Positions 42,685-53,602 of a DNA stretch of 64,000 bases are shown here, piece by piece. The stretch comes from Microdochium bolleyi (taxonomy: Eukaryota > Ascomycota > Sordariomycetes > Xylariales > Microdochiaceae): assembly GCA_001566295.1 (NCBI GenBank), contig KQ964253.1:1-64000 (forward strand). Direction: 5' to 3'. Numbering within the stretch: position 1 is the stretch's first letter; the number at the start of each line of letters is the position of its first letter. A program made the position numbers and the translations under genes. The notes beneath the pieces are model-generated. The model worked only from the letters and a program-made list of their open reading frames with translations. It was not told the DNA's origin and did no database searches.

Positions 42685-43250
42685 CGCGGTGGATACTCTC
42701 GACGGAGAGAGGCTGCGCAGCGAGGTGCGGGAGTGCGATCGCCAAGGTGTGCAAGCACGCCGTCGATCATGGTCCAGGCCATGGTGAGTGGATAGATTGG
42801 TGTGGAGGCTGACAAGGACCTCTCCTACGAAGATGTTGTCAGAGCCGAGCAGGGATTTCAATGTTGCAGCTCGTTGTGATCACGCCCGTCAGAATGTTGG
42901 TGGGGTGGTCGAACATCACCTGTCAGCCGGTGTTGTCAAGCAGTGACTGTTTTGCTCCGTGTTTAGAACACCTTCAATTGCTCAAACTTGGTGACGAAAG
43001 CACCAGTCTCTGACCTGCGAATCACCTGCCGGTCGGTCTTCCGTAGCCGTAGATGGAAGTAGAACAACTTGGAAATCTAGCACTGAGTACAAGCCACGCG
43101 ACACTCCGAGCGAGGACCATGGTAACAAATATCCGTTACGAAACGAACGTTCCAGGTCGAGTGTTCTTCTCTGTGCCTGCTGACTTCTCTCAGACCCACG
43201 AAGATGTCAACCCCTAGATAAGGCACGATGTTTCCTCCCAGCAACGCCCC

Positions 43251-43296
<46 letters not shown>

Positions 43297-43684
43297 TCTC
43301 CAAATGCGATCCGTGCTGCAAGCGATCCAATCCAACCTTGCTCGAAATTCCGATTTGGGCAAGCCGACTGCGACATGCACAACGACCTGGCAGCAGATGC
43401 TGAACACACAAGTTCGCGCCTTTATGTTGTGGTCTCCATACAACGACAAAATCAGAGTTCAGGCATTCAAGCATCAACGACACAAAAGTCTCGGGCGATG
43501 TGAACGCATTGCACAGGCTGATGCATTTAGAACATTACGTCCTCTTCATAGGAACAAATTCAGGAGCCTCAATTCGCAGGTGGATACACAAAGTCACATA
43601 ATCGTCTTTCGCGACACAAGTGGTAGTTTGTCATTATATTCATCAACAACCATATAGACTGATATGATTCAGCTGTTTCTAGGC
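42685..43684. other. Intergenic region with poly(C) tract
   Basis: Apart from the long C run and the 5' flank of the pseudogene, no feature supported. Frames through the C run encode only poly-Pro or poly-Gly. Confidence 0.5.
43253..43294. repeat. 42-base poly(C) homopolymer
   Basis: Forty-two consecutive C bases, followed by TCTCTC. Such a run can form i-motif or, on the other strand, stacked G-quadruplex structures, and its exact length is usually uncertain in sequence data. Confidence 0.95.
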
Positions 43685-44989
43685 TCAACCGCTAGACGTG
43701 GCCTTGATGAGCGGGCCCAGGCCACCGTTGATGTACGAGGGCGAGCGCCAGTCAGACCAGTCGTGGTTGAGCAAACCCCAGGCCTCGTCAAAGTCCTGGG
43801 TGCCCTGGCGAGAGTAGTACGAGCCGACGACCACCCAGATAAACCATCCCGAGCGCTCCTTGGTCAGCAGATCAGCAATACAAGTCGCGTAGACCTTCTT
43901 CCACTCAGTCTCGTCCTGGGCGAGGCCAAACTCGGTCATGAGGACGGGCATGACGTGCTTGGTGGAGCTGACCTCCGGGTGGTGGGCCTGGTATCCCTTG
44001 GTCTGCATGCTGGACTGGAGGCCGCTGCAGCTCGTGGCACCGTTCTCGTAGTTGTGCAGCTCGAGGACGAGCTTGTTGGTCATGCCGGGGAAGTCGCGGG
44101 CCGGGTTGAAGACCTCGGTCCCGGGGGTAAAGGCGGTGCCCTGGACGAGCGGGGTGAGGTAGGTGTCGTAGTTGAGGCCCGAGAGCAGCACGAGGACGTC
44201 CGGGTGGCCGGCGTGGATCTCGCCGGCGGCGATCTTGCTGAAGCGGTACCACTCCTGCCAGTTGTACTTTGTGCGGGCGAGCTCCGGGGTGGCGTCGGGG
44301 CTGCGGAACTCGTTGCGCATCGACATGGCGACCACGGCGGGCCAGCGCTTGGCGTGGTCGGCCATGTAGCGCAGGCCGCGGTACCAGTTCTGCTCGTTGA
44401 AGTCGCGGTCGCCGGGCCAGCCGTTGCCGTCGGTCAGGCCGCAGCACCACGCGCCGCGCGACATGTGGTTGTCGAGGTCGATGTAGACCTTCTGGCGGGC
44501 GAGCTCGGCGGCGACGGCGTCGTAGACCTGCAGGCGGGTGGTCTGGTCATTGAACTGCGGGTTCTTGGCGAGGAACTGCTGGTACACGCGGGTGCCGTTG
44601 GTCTGGCCGAGCCCGGCCTCAAAGGCCTTCTTGACGGTGATGTCGGCGCCGTTGTTGGCGTAGATCTCGTCGACCATCTGGATCGCGAACGTGAGGCGCA
44701 CGGCGTTCATGCCGATGCTGCGGATCTTGCTGACAATGGTCGCGATGGACTGGTACTGCAGGCCCTCGGGGATCATGACCTCGCCGTGGCCCGGCCAGTT
44801 GGTGCCGGCGAAGACGACGGTCTCGCCTTTCGTGTTCTTGATGTCGCGCCCGGAGACGGACAAGGGGCCGAACGGCCATGCGGCCTGGCGCGCGTCGAGG
44901 GACTCGGCGGCCACGGTCGGGGCAGCAGCGGCGAGGCTGGAGAGGCCCAGGAGGGTCAGGCAGAGCGCCTGGCGCATGTTTGCGAACAT
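43685..44989 (-). CDS. Secreted GH5 glycoside hydrolase
   Basis: A 434-aa single-exon secreted enzyme. Signal peptide MRQALCLTLLGLSSLAAAA follows either Met1 or Met5. A TATAAA element at 45100-45105 on the minus strand is about 110 bp upstream. The GH5 (clan A) landmarks are the early GTNWPGHGE, the strand motif MNAVRLTF, the acid/base Glu227 in SMRNEFR, LHNYENG, and the nucleophile Glu353 in MTEFG, followed by WFIWVVVGSYY. The family hydrolyses beta-glucans, mannans or related beta-linked chains with retention. The subfamily and real substrate cannot be set by eye. No carbohydrate-binding module is attached. It is part of the CAZyme group with the GH10 and GH43 genes. Confidence 0.92.
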   Translation of the reverse strand: MFANMRQALCLTLLGLSSLAAAAPTVAAESLDARQAAWPFGPLSVSGRDIKNTKGETVVFAGTNWPGHGEVMIPEGLQYQSIATIVSKIRSIGMNAVRLTFAIQMVDEIYANNGADITVKKAFEAGLGQTNGTRVYQQFLAKNPQFNDQTTRLQVYDAVAAELARQKVYIDLDNHMSRGAWCCGLTDGNGWPGDRDFNEQNWYRGLRYMADHAKRWPAVVAMSMRNEFRSPDATPELARTKYNWQEWYRFSKIAAGEIHAGHPDVLVLLSGLNYDTYLTPLVQGTAFTPGTEVFNPARDFPGMTNKLVLELHNYENGATSCSGLQSSMQTKGYQAHHPEVSSTKHVMPVLMTEFGLAQDETEWKKVYATCIADLLTKERSGWFIWVVVGSYYSRQGTQDFDEAWGLLNHDWSDWRSPSYINGGLGPLIKATSSG

Positions 44990-46630
44990 TGTGGCGTGCT
45001 GTCTGGGAGGATCAGACGAGACGTGTGATGGGGATGTTCAGCAGTGCTGATGCAGAAGGCCGCTCAACACCAGAGTGCGACGTCGGCGATCCTAGGACAT
45101 TTATACCCGTGCAGATCGTGTGCCTGGGCCGATCTCGAGCTTCACATGCAATGACACCCGAGCCTGCCGGCAAAGCCCGGCCGGCTGCCCTGGCATGAAG
45201 AATGCGACCTGCATCGTCGCGATGCTGCCGTTGTTTCCCGGACACGACTCGGCGTCCACGTTGTATGGAGCGGTTACGATGGTAGGGTCCGCCCAGCGGT
45301 GACTGCGCAGGTGGTGCTGATCGTCATCAATGCTACGGTGCCTGGCGGGTGGTCGACCTGATCGGCGACATTGCCCAAGGCTGGACGCGGGGAAACGAGG
45401 GCCTGGGACGCAGCAGCATGACGATGCAATGCAGATGGGTCGGCGGCCTGCATGACTAAGTGGTCCAGGGGTTCATGGTGCCGAGAATATCGCCATGACG
45501 GCCCATGACGGGCACGAGGGTGGCAGGCGGGAGGCGTCGATCAGGGAGTTAGCGGCATGTGAGAAGAGCAGTGCCGGAGTGGCAGACACCGAGGCAGTGC
45601 GACATGCAGCCATCGCCGGTGGGCTTCGGGGCCCGTGATTGGCCCGCTTGGCCGGCTCGGCTGGTGTCGGCCAAGTGCCGGGGCTTGGGCGGGTCCGCAC
45701 CCAATTACCCCGGATTTCCTCCACACCCCGGCGGCCGATGACATACCCCCCGCCGGCACAAGACACGACAAGCAAGGCACGGCTCGAGCTTGACACGAAC
45801 AGTCGTCGTGGGGAACAGGCGATGATCGTGGCCGCAAAAGGCAGGACAGGGCACGCCAAGAGCTTGGTATCTCGTCGGCTTTGTGAGTCTGCAGAGGCTC
45901 GACTTGGTCACAGGCTGTGATGGCATGGAAACTGTAAGGCCAGTGGAGGATCCGGTGCTGTGTATCCTGAGAGCCACGATGATCGTCTCCGTCTGTCTGT
46001 CGAGGCACCCCGGGTGCTGCGTACGGCCGTGACGAAGTGAGCTCTCGAAGGATTTCTGTGCTGCACAGGAACGTTTCAACAACCTTGGCGACAGAGACCA
46101 TCAAATTGTATATTTTTAAGTGTTATTTCATCTGTGAAAGAGTAGGATCAGGATGCAGTGTTTTACAGAAGAACCACCTGAGGATAGGAGGCGAAGACAC
46201 TTATATGGAAGTATTGCGTCTCTTTTCATTGCTCAAATTGAAGTCCCAGCACTCTTCGTCAGCACGTCGCAAGAGCACACAACCCGGGACCGACGGTATT
46301 TCGCCTTCTACGATGTGCGCAAGAATCTGGTCCACAGAGACAGCGACGACTGCTTAACCGGCAGTTCAATTTTAATGAACATATAAAAGATCCAGCTGGC
46401 AAACTCATCATGCGGTCATCCCAGCCGCGCACTGCAGCGTCTCTTGAAACGGCCAACTACCCGCCCATTGCTCGGCGTTCGCGAGGGTCGGTTCGAGGAA
46501 TGCCTCGTCCTCTGGCTCTTCCACCCTTTATGGTTGACTAGCCCTTCTCTATCGTGCACCATGTCCTCCATGAGGCTGGATCTTATCGAGGAACCGATTG
46601 AGCCTGAACAAATGCCGTTTGAACCATTCT
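44990..46630. other. Intergenic region, no gene seen
   Basis: Promoter of the GH5 gene with its TATA box, then 1.5 kb without a supportable gene. A plus-strand frame at 46153-46386 has no recognisable content. Confidence 0.45.
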
Positions 46631-47852
46631 TCACGCCATTGCGAGGCAGGATGCGACGGCGCCGGCTACCGCGACACCAAACATGGTCTTGTAATTGTCG
46701 GAAAGCCATATCCTCAAGCGGCGTAACCGAGCCGAGTGGCCGGTGAAGGCCGGAGGAGGCGCATAGTCACTGCTCCGTGGATAGACACCCATTTCACCTC
46801 GCCAGTCCACTCCGTACGGCCACTTCCCGTGCTTTTCGTGGTAATCCCAGATGATGCCCTCCAGTCGCGCGTCAAGATCTCGCCCCTCCGTCTCAGCGCG
46901 CACGTGACCAGGTCTGTAGTCGGGAGGCCAGGTTCCATTGACCTGCCAGTAGGTCATGGCTGCTTGAAGCTCTCCGCGACAGCTCTCTCTGTGACAGCAG
47001 GCAGTTTTGAGGTCGTTCTGGTAGTGGCGGCCGTCAGGACAGACTGCGTAGCTTGGGAAGGGCATGTCTTTGTCGGAAGTGATTCCAAGCTTGATCGAGA
47101 TTGGGCCGGTCCACAGGTACCAGTCCAGATCCATGCCCTCCATGAGTTCCGCAAGGCGGTCGTCGATGCCTCCCATGTTGGCAGCCCAGTACAGGACGAC
47201 GTTGAAAAACGTCGGGTACGCGTCCGTGTCTGTGGCCCGCCAGTCGGTGCAGGTGTGCTCCCAGGCGATGGTCGGGTCATGGTGGGCGACCATGAACTTG
47301 AGATAGTCTATTGCGAGTGTCGAGGCCGAGCAAGGCCCCAAGCGCCGCGATGAGCTGGCGCTGCGTGGCCCAGTGGCGCGCGACATCGGCTCCCGTCATG
47401 TCGGGGCGGGCCGACTTGCTGTGGGCATGGTCATCGCGGTTGATCATGACCGAAGTGTGTCCAATCACAAAGCGATAGTCTCCGAACCCAGGCGAGAGGG
47501 TGCGTGGCGTCTCAGGAAACTCCGGCAGACCGATGTGCTGATACATGTACCATCTTGAAAAGGCAAGCCGCTGGCCGAGGACTCTCTCCGCATGTGTGAT
47601 CAGCTCGGCCGCCGCTACACAGTATATGGAGGTCCCAAAGAGGGTTGTTTTCTTGTCGTCATGGTTCCAGATCTTAATGTAATCCGCCGGCCACGTAAGC
47701 AAGCCGCGTTCAGCGTCGATGAGCATAGCGCATGCTTCGTTGCGCAGGCGCTGTGATGCCCAGCGCAGGCCTTGGATGCGTGTCCATGCTTCTCTGCCGG
47801 TATCACTGAGATCCGCAGGCTTTTCGATGAGCATGTCGTGGACAGAGGACAT
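46631..47852 (-). pseudogene. Unrecognised membrane protein gene with frameshift
   Basis: Two overlapping minus-strand frames read as one protein. The first, from Met at 47852 (or 48080 with an extra N-terminal hydrophobic SSLAFTSSLLLL), runs to about 47315 and ends HWATQRQLIAALGALLGL. The second continues DYLKFMVAHHDPTIAWEH to a hydrophobic C-terminal tail (FGVAVAGAVASCLAMA). The shift is one base near 47305-47320, with no GT-AG pair to explain it as an intron. The same join point is continuous in the copy at 42 kb (SRVEYHDP), which supports a real or sequencing frameshift. Cys-rich stretches such as AVCPDGRHYQNDLKTACCHRESC are present. Function unknown. Confidence 0.65.
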
Positions 47853-48851
47853 CCAAGATGTGTTCATGTTGTTGCTAAGGCCTTGGTTGATGTAGGTGTG
47901 TGATCTGAGGGCCGAGTGACGCAATGCGTATCTTCTGTAGGCGTGCAAGATCGAGTTGGATGTTGATCTATCCAGAAGAAGCAGAGAAGACGTGAAGGCG
48001 AGGGATGAAGCGACGATAGGACCTAAACCGCAGCTGCCGGTGAGCAGCGGTCGATCACTGTGGTGTGGGGAGGAAGACACAAACCCGGCGAGGTACGCGC
48101 TGGAGAGTGTATGAAGACGGGAAAGCCATCAAGAGCCGGTCAGGTCATGAGGTGGTCACGGCCAGACCACAAGCTCGATGGTTCCTAGTAACAAAGTTGA
48201 CGTATAACTCGCGAGCCGGGACTTGATCCTGCCCGCAACAAAGAAAGACGTGATATAGGCGAGGATCGTTGAAAGGTTGGAATGGGCCGGCCATGCGTGG
48301 TGGTGTGTTGTGCAGAAGTTGCCAGTGAGCACAGAGGTTGTGTAATTCCGCAAGACGTTGCGTACCCTCCTCTCAAACCAAGTACCTGCCTGCCAAGCTT
48401 ACATAATTGGTACTTGAGTGTAACCACTGCCAAAGAAGATAAGCAATTCGAAGAAGCTCCTTGGCCAGGACCACTGACATACGGAAGCACGTCCCTGGTG
48501 GTGCGAAGACCACAACCATCTGGGTCCAGCATCAGTTCACTTCAGTTCAAAAACAGATACCACAACATGCTCACTTGCATCGTGTCGACCAAGATATATG
48601 TTCAAGATTGGGCGATGCCCGTTGTATTTGCAATGTGATGTATACACAAAGAATGAGTAATAAATATGTGCACGTGCCTAGACAACTCAGGATGCCTAAA
48701 TGTGAGACACACTGTGATGTCAGGGCAGATAATCTCAAGATGTCAACAGAGAAGAAAAGAAACAGCAAGATGCCAGTAGATGCAGACTTTTGAGCCTCCC
48801 GCTCAACCCCAAACACTCATCCTTCCACGATTCTCCAGGGCATGACCACGC
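47853..48851. other. Gap upstream of unrecognised gene
   Basis: May contain the true N-terminus of the unrecognised gene (in-frame ATG at 48080). The rest, to the 3' end of the GH10 gene, shows no supportable feature. Confidence 0.4.
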
Positions 48852-49886
48852 TTATGCGAGGGCGCTGGCGATGGCGTTGTACGCGGCCTTGGCGTTGTAG
48901 TTGCCGTCGAACAGGAGCGGGTTCTCGCCCTTGCGCCACGAGTCCTTGTCGCTGACGCCCCAGACGGTGATGCCGACGCACTTGGGGACGTTGAGGCAGG
49001 CGCGGACGACGGCGGTGTAGTCGTTGGAGGGCGCGTTCTTGATGTCGAGCTCGGTGATGGCGACCTCGGCGACGGAGGCGGCGGCGAGCTGCTGGAGGGC
49101 ACCCTGGACGGCGGAGCCGGCACCCTCGGAGATGTGCGTCTGCGAGCCGATGCCGTCGATGGGCACGCCGGCGGCGACCCACTTGTTGACGTGCTGGACC
49201 ATGCCCTTGGTCAGCTTGGCGTAGTTGGCCTTGTCGAGGTTGTAGTCGTTGATGTAGAGCTTGGCGGCCGGGTCGGCGGCGCGGGCGGCCTTGAAGGCGA
49301 TGGAGACAAAGTCCTCGCCGAGGACGCGGGAGAAGACGGAGTCACGCATGCTACCGTCCTCGTTGAAGATCTCGTTGACGACGTCCCACTGGAGGATCTT
49401 GCCCTTGTACCGGGTGACGATGGTCTTGATGTGGTTCTGGATGACCTGGGTAAGGGTGTTGCGGTCGTTGATGTTCTTCACCCACTGCGGCAGCTGCGAG
49501 TGCCAGAGCAGGGTGTGGCCGCGGACGGCCTGGCCGTTCTGCTGGGCAAAGTTGACGAGGGCGTCGGCGTTGCCGAAGTTGAACTGGTTGCGGTTGGGCT
49601 CGAGGGCGTCCCACTTCATGCTGTTCTCGGGAGAGACCTGGCCAAAGTTGGCCTTGATGATGGCAGCGTTCTTGCCCGTGTTGAGGAGGCCCTGGTCGGT
49701 GGCGACGCCAAGGTACTTCTTGCCCTTGGCCTTGAAGCGCTGGTTGATGCTGATGGCGGCCTGGCGGGCCTCGAGGACCTCGCCGGACTGCAGCTGGCGG
49801 GCTGCGAGCTCAGACTCGTTCTGGGAGAAGTCGGCCGGCAGGGCGGCGACGAGGACGGGGAGGAGGAGGGCGGTAGCGAACTTCAT
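48852..49886 (-). CDS. Secreted GH10 endo-1,4-beta-xylanase
   Basis: A 344-aa single-exon enzyme cutting beta-1,4-xylan outside the cell. Signal peptide MKFATALLLPVLVAALP; TATAAA at 50017-50022 (minus strand) is about 130 bp upstream. The GH10 barrel includes FGQVSPENSMKWDALEP, RGHTLLWHSQLPQWV, the acid/base Glu172 in QWDVVNEIFNEDG, GIGSQTHI, and the nucleophile Glu279 in VAITELDI, then ITVWGVSDKDSWR. All known catalytic and subsite landmarks are present, and no CBM is attached. It is divergent from the GH43 gene across a 2-kb region with three GGCTAAA-type motifs, the consensus used by XlnR/XYR1 xylanase regulators, so co-regulation is likely (inference). Confidence 0.97.
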   Translation of the reverse strand: MKFATALLLPVLVAALPADFSQNESELAARQLQSGEVLEARQAAISINQRFKAKGKKYLGVATDQGLLNTGKNAAIIKANFGQVSPENSMKWDALEPNRNQFNFGNADALVNFAQQNGQAVRGHTLLWHSQLPQWVKNINDRNTLTQVIQNHIKTIVTRYKGKILQWDVVNEIFNEDGSMRDSVFSRVLGEDFVSIAFKAARAADPAAKLYINDYNLDKANYAKLTKGMVQHVNKWVAAGVPIDGIGSQTHISEGAGSAVQGALQQLAAASVAEVAITELDIKNAPSNDYTAVVRACLNVPKCVGITVWGVSDKDSWRKGENPLLFDGNYNAKAAYNAIASALA

Positions 49887-50547
49887 GGTGGCGGTAGAGA
49901 TGGCGTGGGAGGAGGTCCTGAGGCTGGTGGTAGTGGTAAAGAGAGTGAAGAGTCAGTGTGACTTGGGAGAGAAGAGGCTGTTCTGGATGTTGACTGAAGC
50001 TGGATCTTGGCCATGCTTTATACTGTTTGCCCTGTCGCTGTCTGCTTGCCAGAAAGGACTGTTTCGTCTTGACAGCGGACCGAGGCGAAGCTTTGGGCGA
50101 CCAGGGGTGTCATTGGTGTTTCTCACTTGGCTCCGTCTCTGGAACTTTCTGGGCCTTCATCGCCAAGGGAAACAAGCTTAGAGGCAAGGCCATCTTGTCC
50201 GGGGTGGGTGTTGTCAGGCACGGACTCGGTTCACTTGCCGGAATCGGGTCTGCCACTTGTGTGTGCCACGCCAGGCTACAGGTACCGTATGTCATGGCCT
50301 GCGTGTCACGGCCAGGCCTCGAGATGAAGGGACGGCAATGGGGCTCTGGCGCCGGAGGGTCTTGGCCCGCCGAGGCTCCGCTGCCGACGGGTTGCGCTGC
50401 CTTATTGGGACGAGACGCTGCCTGCGGAGTGCGGTGCTCCGTGATGGGCATGCCCGGAACAAACCCCTGCGCAATGGGCCGTGGGTCGTGAATCTTGATC
50501 CGACATCATCTCACCATGAGGTGTTGGTGGCCCCTGGAGACGGACGA

Positions 50548-50572
50548 GGGCAGGGCAGGGCAGGGCAGGGCA
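50548..50572. repeat. (GGGCA)5 tandem repeat
   Basis: Five perfect 5-bp units in the GH10-GH43 intergenic region. Confidence 0.9.
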
Positions 50573-51409
50573 CGGGCGCCCAGTTTCTCCCTCAATGAGA
50601 GTACAGTTGCGGGCACCAACGTCGACGAGATCATCGTTGCGGGCCTGGTGAAGCAGGCTAGCCCGTCAATGCTCATCAATGTCCAACGCGGGCTACGTTT
50701 TAGCCGGGATGAGTGAGCACGAAACATGCGCAATCGTCAGCTCAAGGCAGACCTCGCAGGGAGGACCCCCTTAGTCAGTCGGAGAAATGCTTTCGACATC
50801 GGACTAATAACTTGACCTCTACAGCGTACTTGCTCACTTTAGCCGTCCTTGTTTCCCTCTGGCCCTCTGGGCCAGGTGCGGCGGCGCAGGACATCGGGTG
50901 ATGGGAGGCGGTGGATCCCGCCGACTCAGGGGTCAACCTCAAACAATCACGGTCCACTTGGGAAAGTGCGGATCATGTCCCGGAAGGTCCAGACTGTGCT
51001 GATAAGACAATGGTCTACGTCCTCGAGCCTCCGAAGAAGAAACGCAGTCCTCGTGTGGCTGAGCCTGGCGGAGTTGTCCTCTGACGTCTGTCTGCAGCAT
51101 CGCACGGCAGATGCCATGCCATGCCTAGCCATGCATGCCATGGAGAATTAATCCCGCCACAGAGGATTAGCCGAGCTGCACGCGTCCTGTCATGCGGCCA
51201 CGAGAGTGTGGGGTACTGCATTTAGCCAGAATAGGGAAACCTGGGGGATGGGGGAAGACGCCATGCGCATTGTACTTATGGCGGCAGTGTTACACTGCAG
51301 CATCACAGCTCGTGCTCCCTTTCTCATCTATCTGCACCGTCCGTCTCGTTTCCGCCAGTCTCAGCGCGACCTTGGACTGTCCGAGCACGTTCACACGGGT
51401 CCGGCACAA

Positions 51410-51423
51410 CCCCCCCCCCCCCC
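51410..51423. repeat. 14-base poly(C) run
   Basis: A second C homopolymer of this region, lying about 515 bp upstream of the GH43 start. Confidence 0.9.
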
Positions 51424-51938
51424 GGCAATAACAGCACGAATAAGCTTTCAGCAGCCCACGACGATCGTCGCCGTGCCTGATCCCTTCCGTGGCCCGATCG
51501 GGACTGGCACTTGTTGCGCGCCTATCACGACCGTGGGACAGCAACGCGCGCTTCGGCAGAGGGTGATCCATTTCCATTTCGGGTCGACGCCTCACAAGTC
51601 CTCCCCACGGAACAATTTGTGCAAGTAGGTCGCGAGTCCTCCCCGCATCCATCGTGCAGTTGGAGGCGAATACTAATGAGGACCTGCTGTGGCAGAGCAA
51701 GTCTAATTGGACTTCGCTTGGGTCATCACTAGGGACAAACATAGGGCTGGGATGTGAGTATATATCAATGTGACATACTGCTCTTTGGATCGCCTGCCGA
51801 GATGCTACGTGCCCACTGGTGACTCGCACAGGTAGCCTATAGCCTTGCCTGTTCTTCTTGCAACCGTGGTGTTGTGCTGAAGCCCCCTTTCCCTCCTTGC
51901 CGTCCTTGCCTGGCTGCCTCAGCCGCCCAACCGCAACC

Positions 51939-53483
51939 ATGAAGCTGGGTATACTGACCCTGCTCAGCCTCGCCACCATGGCCGTTGCCGAGCAGTTCCA
52001 GAACCCGGTCATCTGGGAGGACCTGGCGGACAACGAGGTCATCCGCGTCAACGATGCCTTCTACATGACGGCGTCGACGATGCACTACTCGCCCGGCGCC
52101 CCCGTCCTGCGCTCGTACGACCTGGTCAACTGGGAGTACATCAGCCACTCGGTGCCCGTCCTCGACTGGAACAACAAGTACAACCTGCAGCCGGGCCAGC
52201 CCAACGCCTACATCAAGGGCATCTGGGCGTCGAGCCTGCGCTACCGCCCCAAGAACGGGCAGTACTACTTCCTCGCGTGCATCGAGTTCGCCCAGACGCA
52301 CATCTACTCGTCCCCGTCGCCCACGGGTCCCTGGACCAAGACGGGCCAGATCGGCAAGTGCTACTACGACGCGGGCCTGCTCTTTGACGACAACGACACG
52401 CCCTACGTCGCCTACGGCAACACGCAGATCTCCGTCTCGCAGCTGTCGGCCGACCTCAAGTCCGAGGTCCGCTCCCAGCAGGTCTACGCCACGCCGTCGA
52501 GCATCGGCACCCTCGAGGGCTCCCGCATGTACAAGCGCAACGGCCAGTACTACATCATCCTCACCCGGCCCCCGGATGCGCAGTATGTCCTCAAGGCCTC
52601 GTCCCCCTGGGGCCCCTACACCATCAAGACGCTGTGCGACCGCGTCACCCTCGCCGCGCAGCCGCGCTCCGGCGCGCCGCACCAGGGCAGTTTCGTCGAC
52701 ACCCCGAGCGGCCAGTGGTACTACATGGGCTTCAGCGACATGTACCCCGGCGGCCGCTGCCCCGTGCTGGCCCCGATCACCTGGGGCTCCGACGGCTTTC
52801 CGACGCTCACGACCGTCAACGGGCAATGGGGCAACTACGACTACCCGCTGCCGCGGCGCAACGTGCAGAGCTCGCTCGGCACCGACACCTTCGCGGGCAG
52901 CTCGCTCAACCACAAGTGGGAGTGGAACCACAACCCGGACACGGCCGGCTTCTCCTTTGCCAACCCGGGGCTCACCCTCCGGACCGTGTCCCGCACCGAC
53001 GACCTGTACGCCTCGCGCAACACGCTGACGACGCGCATCCGCGGGCCCGTCGGCACGGGCACGCTGCGCCTCGACTTCAGCGCCATGGCCAACGGCGACC
53101 GCGCGGGCCTCGCCGCCCTGCGCGACAAGTCGGCCTACATTGCCGTCGAGCGGGTCAACAACGCCTTCAACCTCGTCGTCTACACCGGCCTGACCATGAA
53201 CACGGACTGGACCACGCAGTCCAAGGGCAGCGTCGCCGCCCGCGTCGACAACCTCAGCGCGCGCCAGATCTCGCTGCGCATGGTCGCAAACATCCGCCCC
53301 GGGCAGGCCGGCACGGCCCAGTTCAGCTACAGCCTCGACGGCAACTCCTTCACCAACATCGGCCCCACGGCGAGCCTGCACACCGCCTGGAACTTCTTCA
53401 TGGGCTACCGCTACGGCATCTTCAACTTTGGCACGCAGTCAACGGGTGGTTCGGTCAAGGTGGTGTCGTTCACGACTGCTTGA
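51939..53483 (+). CDS. Secreted GH43 beta-xylosidase/arabinofuranosidase
   Basis: A 514-aa single-exon secreted enzyme. The start at 51939 gives signal peptide MKLGILTLLSLATMAVA; an in-frame ATG at 51858 would lengthen it. The five-bladed propeller shows the base Asp31 in NPVIWEDLADNEVIRV, the pKa-tuning Asp in KCYYDAGLLFDDND (near residue 144) and the acid Glu193 in GTLEGSRMYKR. The C-terminal half (about residue 320 onward, from LNHKWEWNHNPDTAGFS) is a beta-sandwich of the type found in GH43 xylosidases. The enzyme should trim xylose or arabinose from xylan fragments made by the GH10 product. The two genes are divergent neighbours, which fits a shared pathway. Confidence 0.93.
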   Translation: MKLGILTLLSLATMAVAEQFQNPVIWEDLADNEVIRVNDAFYMTASTMHYSPGAPVLRSYDLVNWEYISHSVPVLDWNNKYNLQPGQPNAYIKGIWASSLRYRPKNGQYYFLACIEFAQTHIYSSPSPTGPWTKTGQIGKCYYDAGLLFDDNDTPYVAYGNTQISVSQLSADLKSEVRSQQVYATPSSIGTLEGSRMYKRNGQYYIILTRPPDAQYVLKASSPWGPYTIKTLCDRVTLAAQPRSGAPHQGSFVDTPSGQWYYMGFSDMYPGGRCPVLAPITWGSDGFPTLTTVNGQWGNYDYPLPRRNVQSSLGTDTFAGSSLNHKWEWNHNPDTAGFSFANPGLTLRTVSRTDDLYASRNTLTTRIRGPVGTGTLRLDFSAMANGDRAGLAALRDKSAYIAVERVNNAFNLVVYTGLTMNTDWTTQSKGSVAARVDNLSARQISLRMVANIRPGQAGTAQFSYSLDGNSFTNIGPTASLHTAWNFFMGYRYGIFNFGTQSTGGSVKVVSFTTA

Positions 53484-53602
53484 GGGACGGGCGAGGAGGG
53501 GAGTTGCCGCTGCAGATAGCATGAGGGGGTTTCTGGGATGAGTTGTCTTTATAGCAGCTTGGTGTGAGTGGTGGCGGTTCTGCCGTGCCCACGGAACAAT
53601 AT

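Larger units (their letters stand above)
49887..51938. promoter_or_regulatory. Shared divergent promoter of GH10 and GH43 genes
   Basis: This 2-kb stretch lies between the starts of GH10 (minus) and GH43 (plus). Exact TTTAGCC, the reverse complement of GGCTAAA, occurs at 50699-50705, 50838-50844 and 51221-51227, with TTAGCC at 51167-51172. GGCTAA/GGCTAAA is the published XlnR/XYR1 site. TATA elements flank both ends (50017-50022 for GH10, TATATA near 51757 for GH43). No separate gene is supported inside. Confidence 0.65.

Noticed and set aside
43228..43503. Frame encoding a poly-proline stretch
   Set aside because: Produced by the C homopolymer, whose length is uncertain; no other coding evidence.
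43664..45028. 454-aa open frame on the plus strand
   Set aside because: Antisense of the GH5 gene, low-complexity Val/Gly/Ala composition, no family features.
51837..53381. 514-aa open frame on the minus strand
   Set aside because: Antisense of the GH43 gene with shadow composition; the plus strand has signal peptide and catalytic residues.
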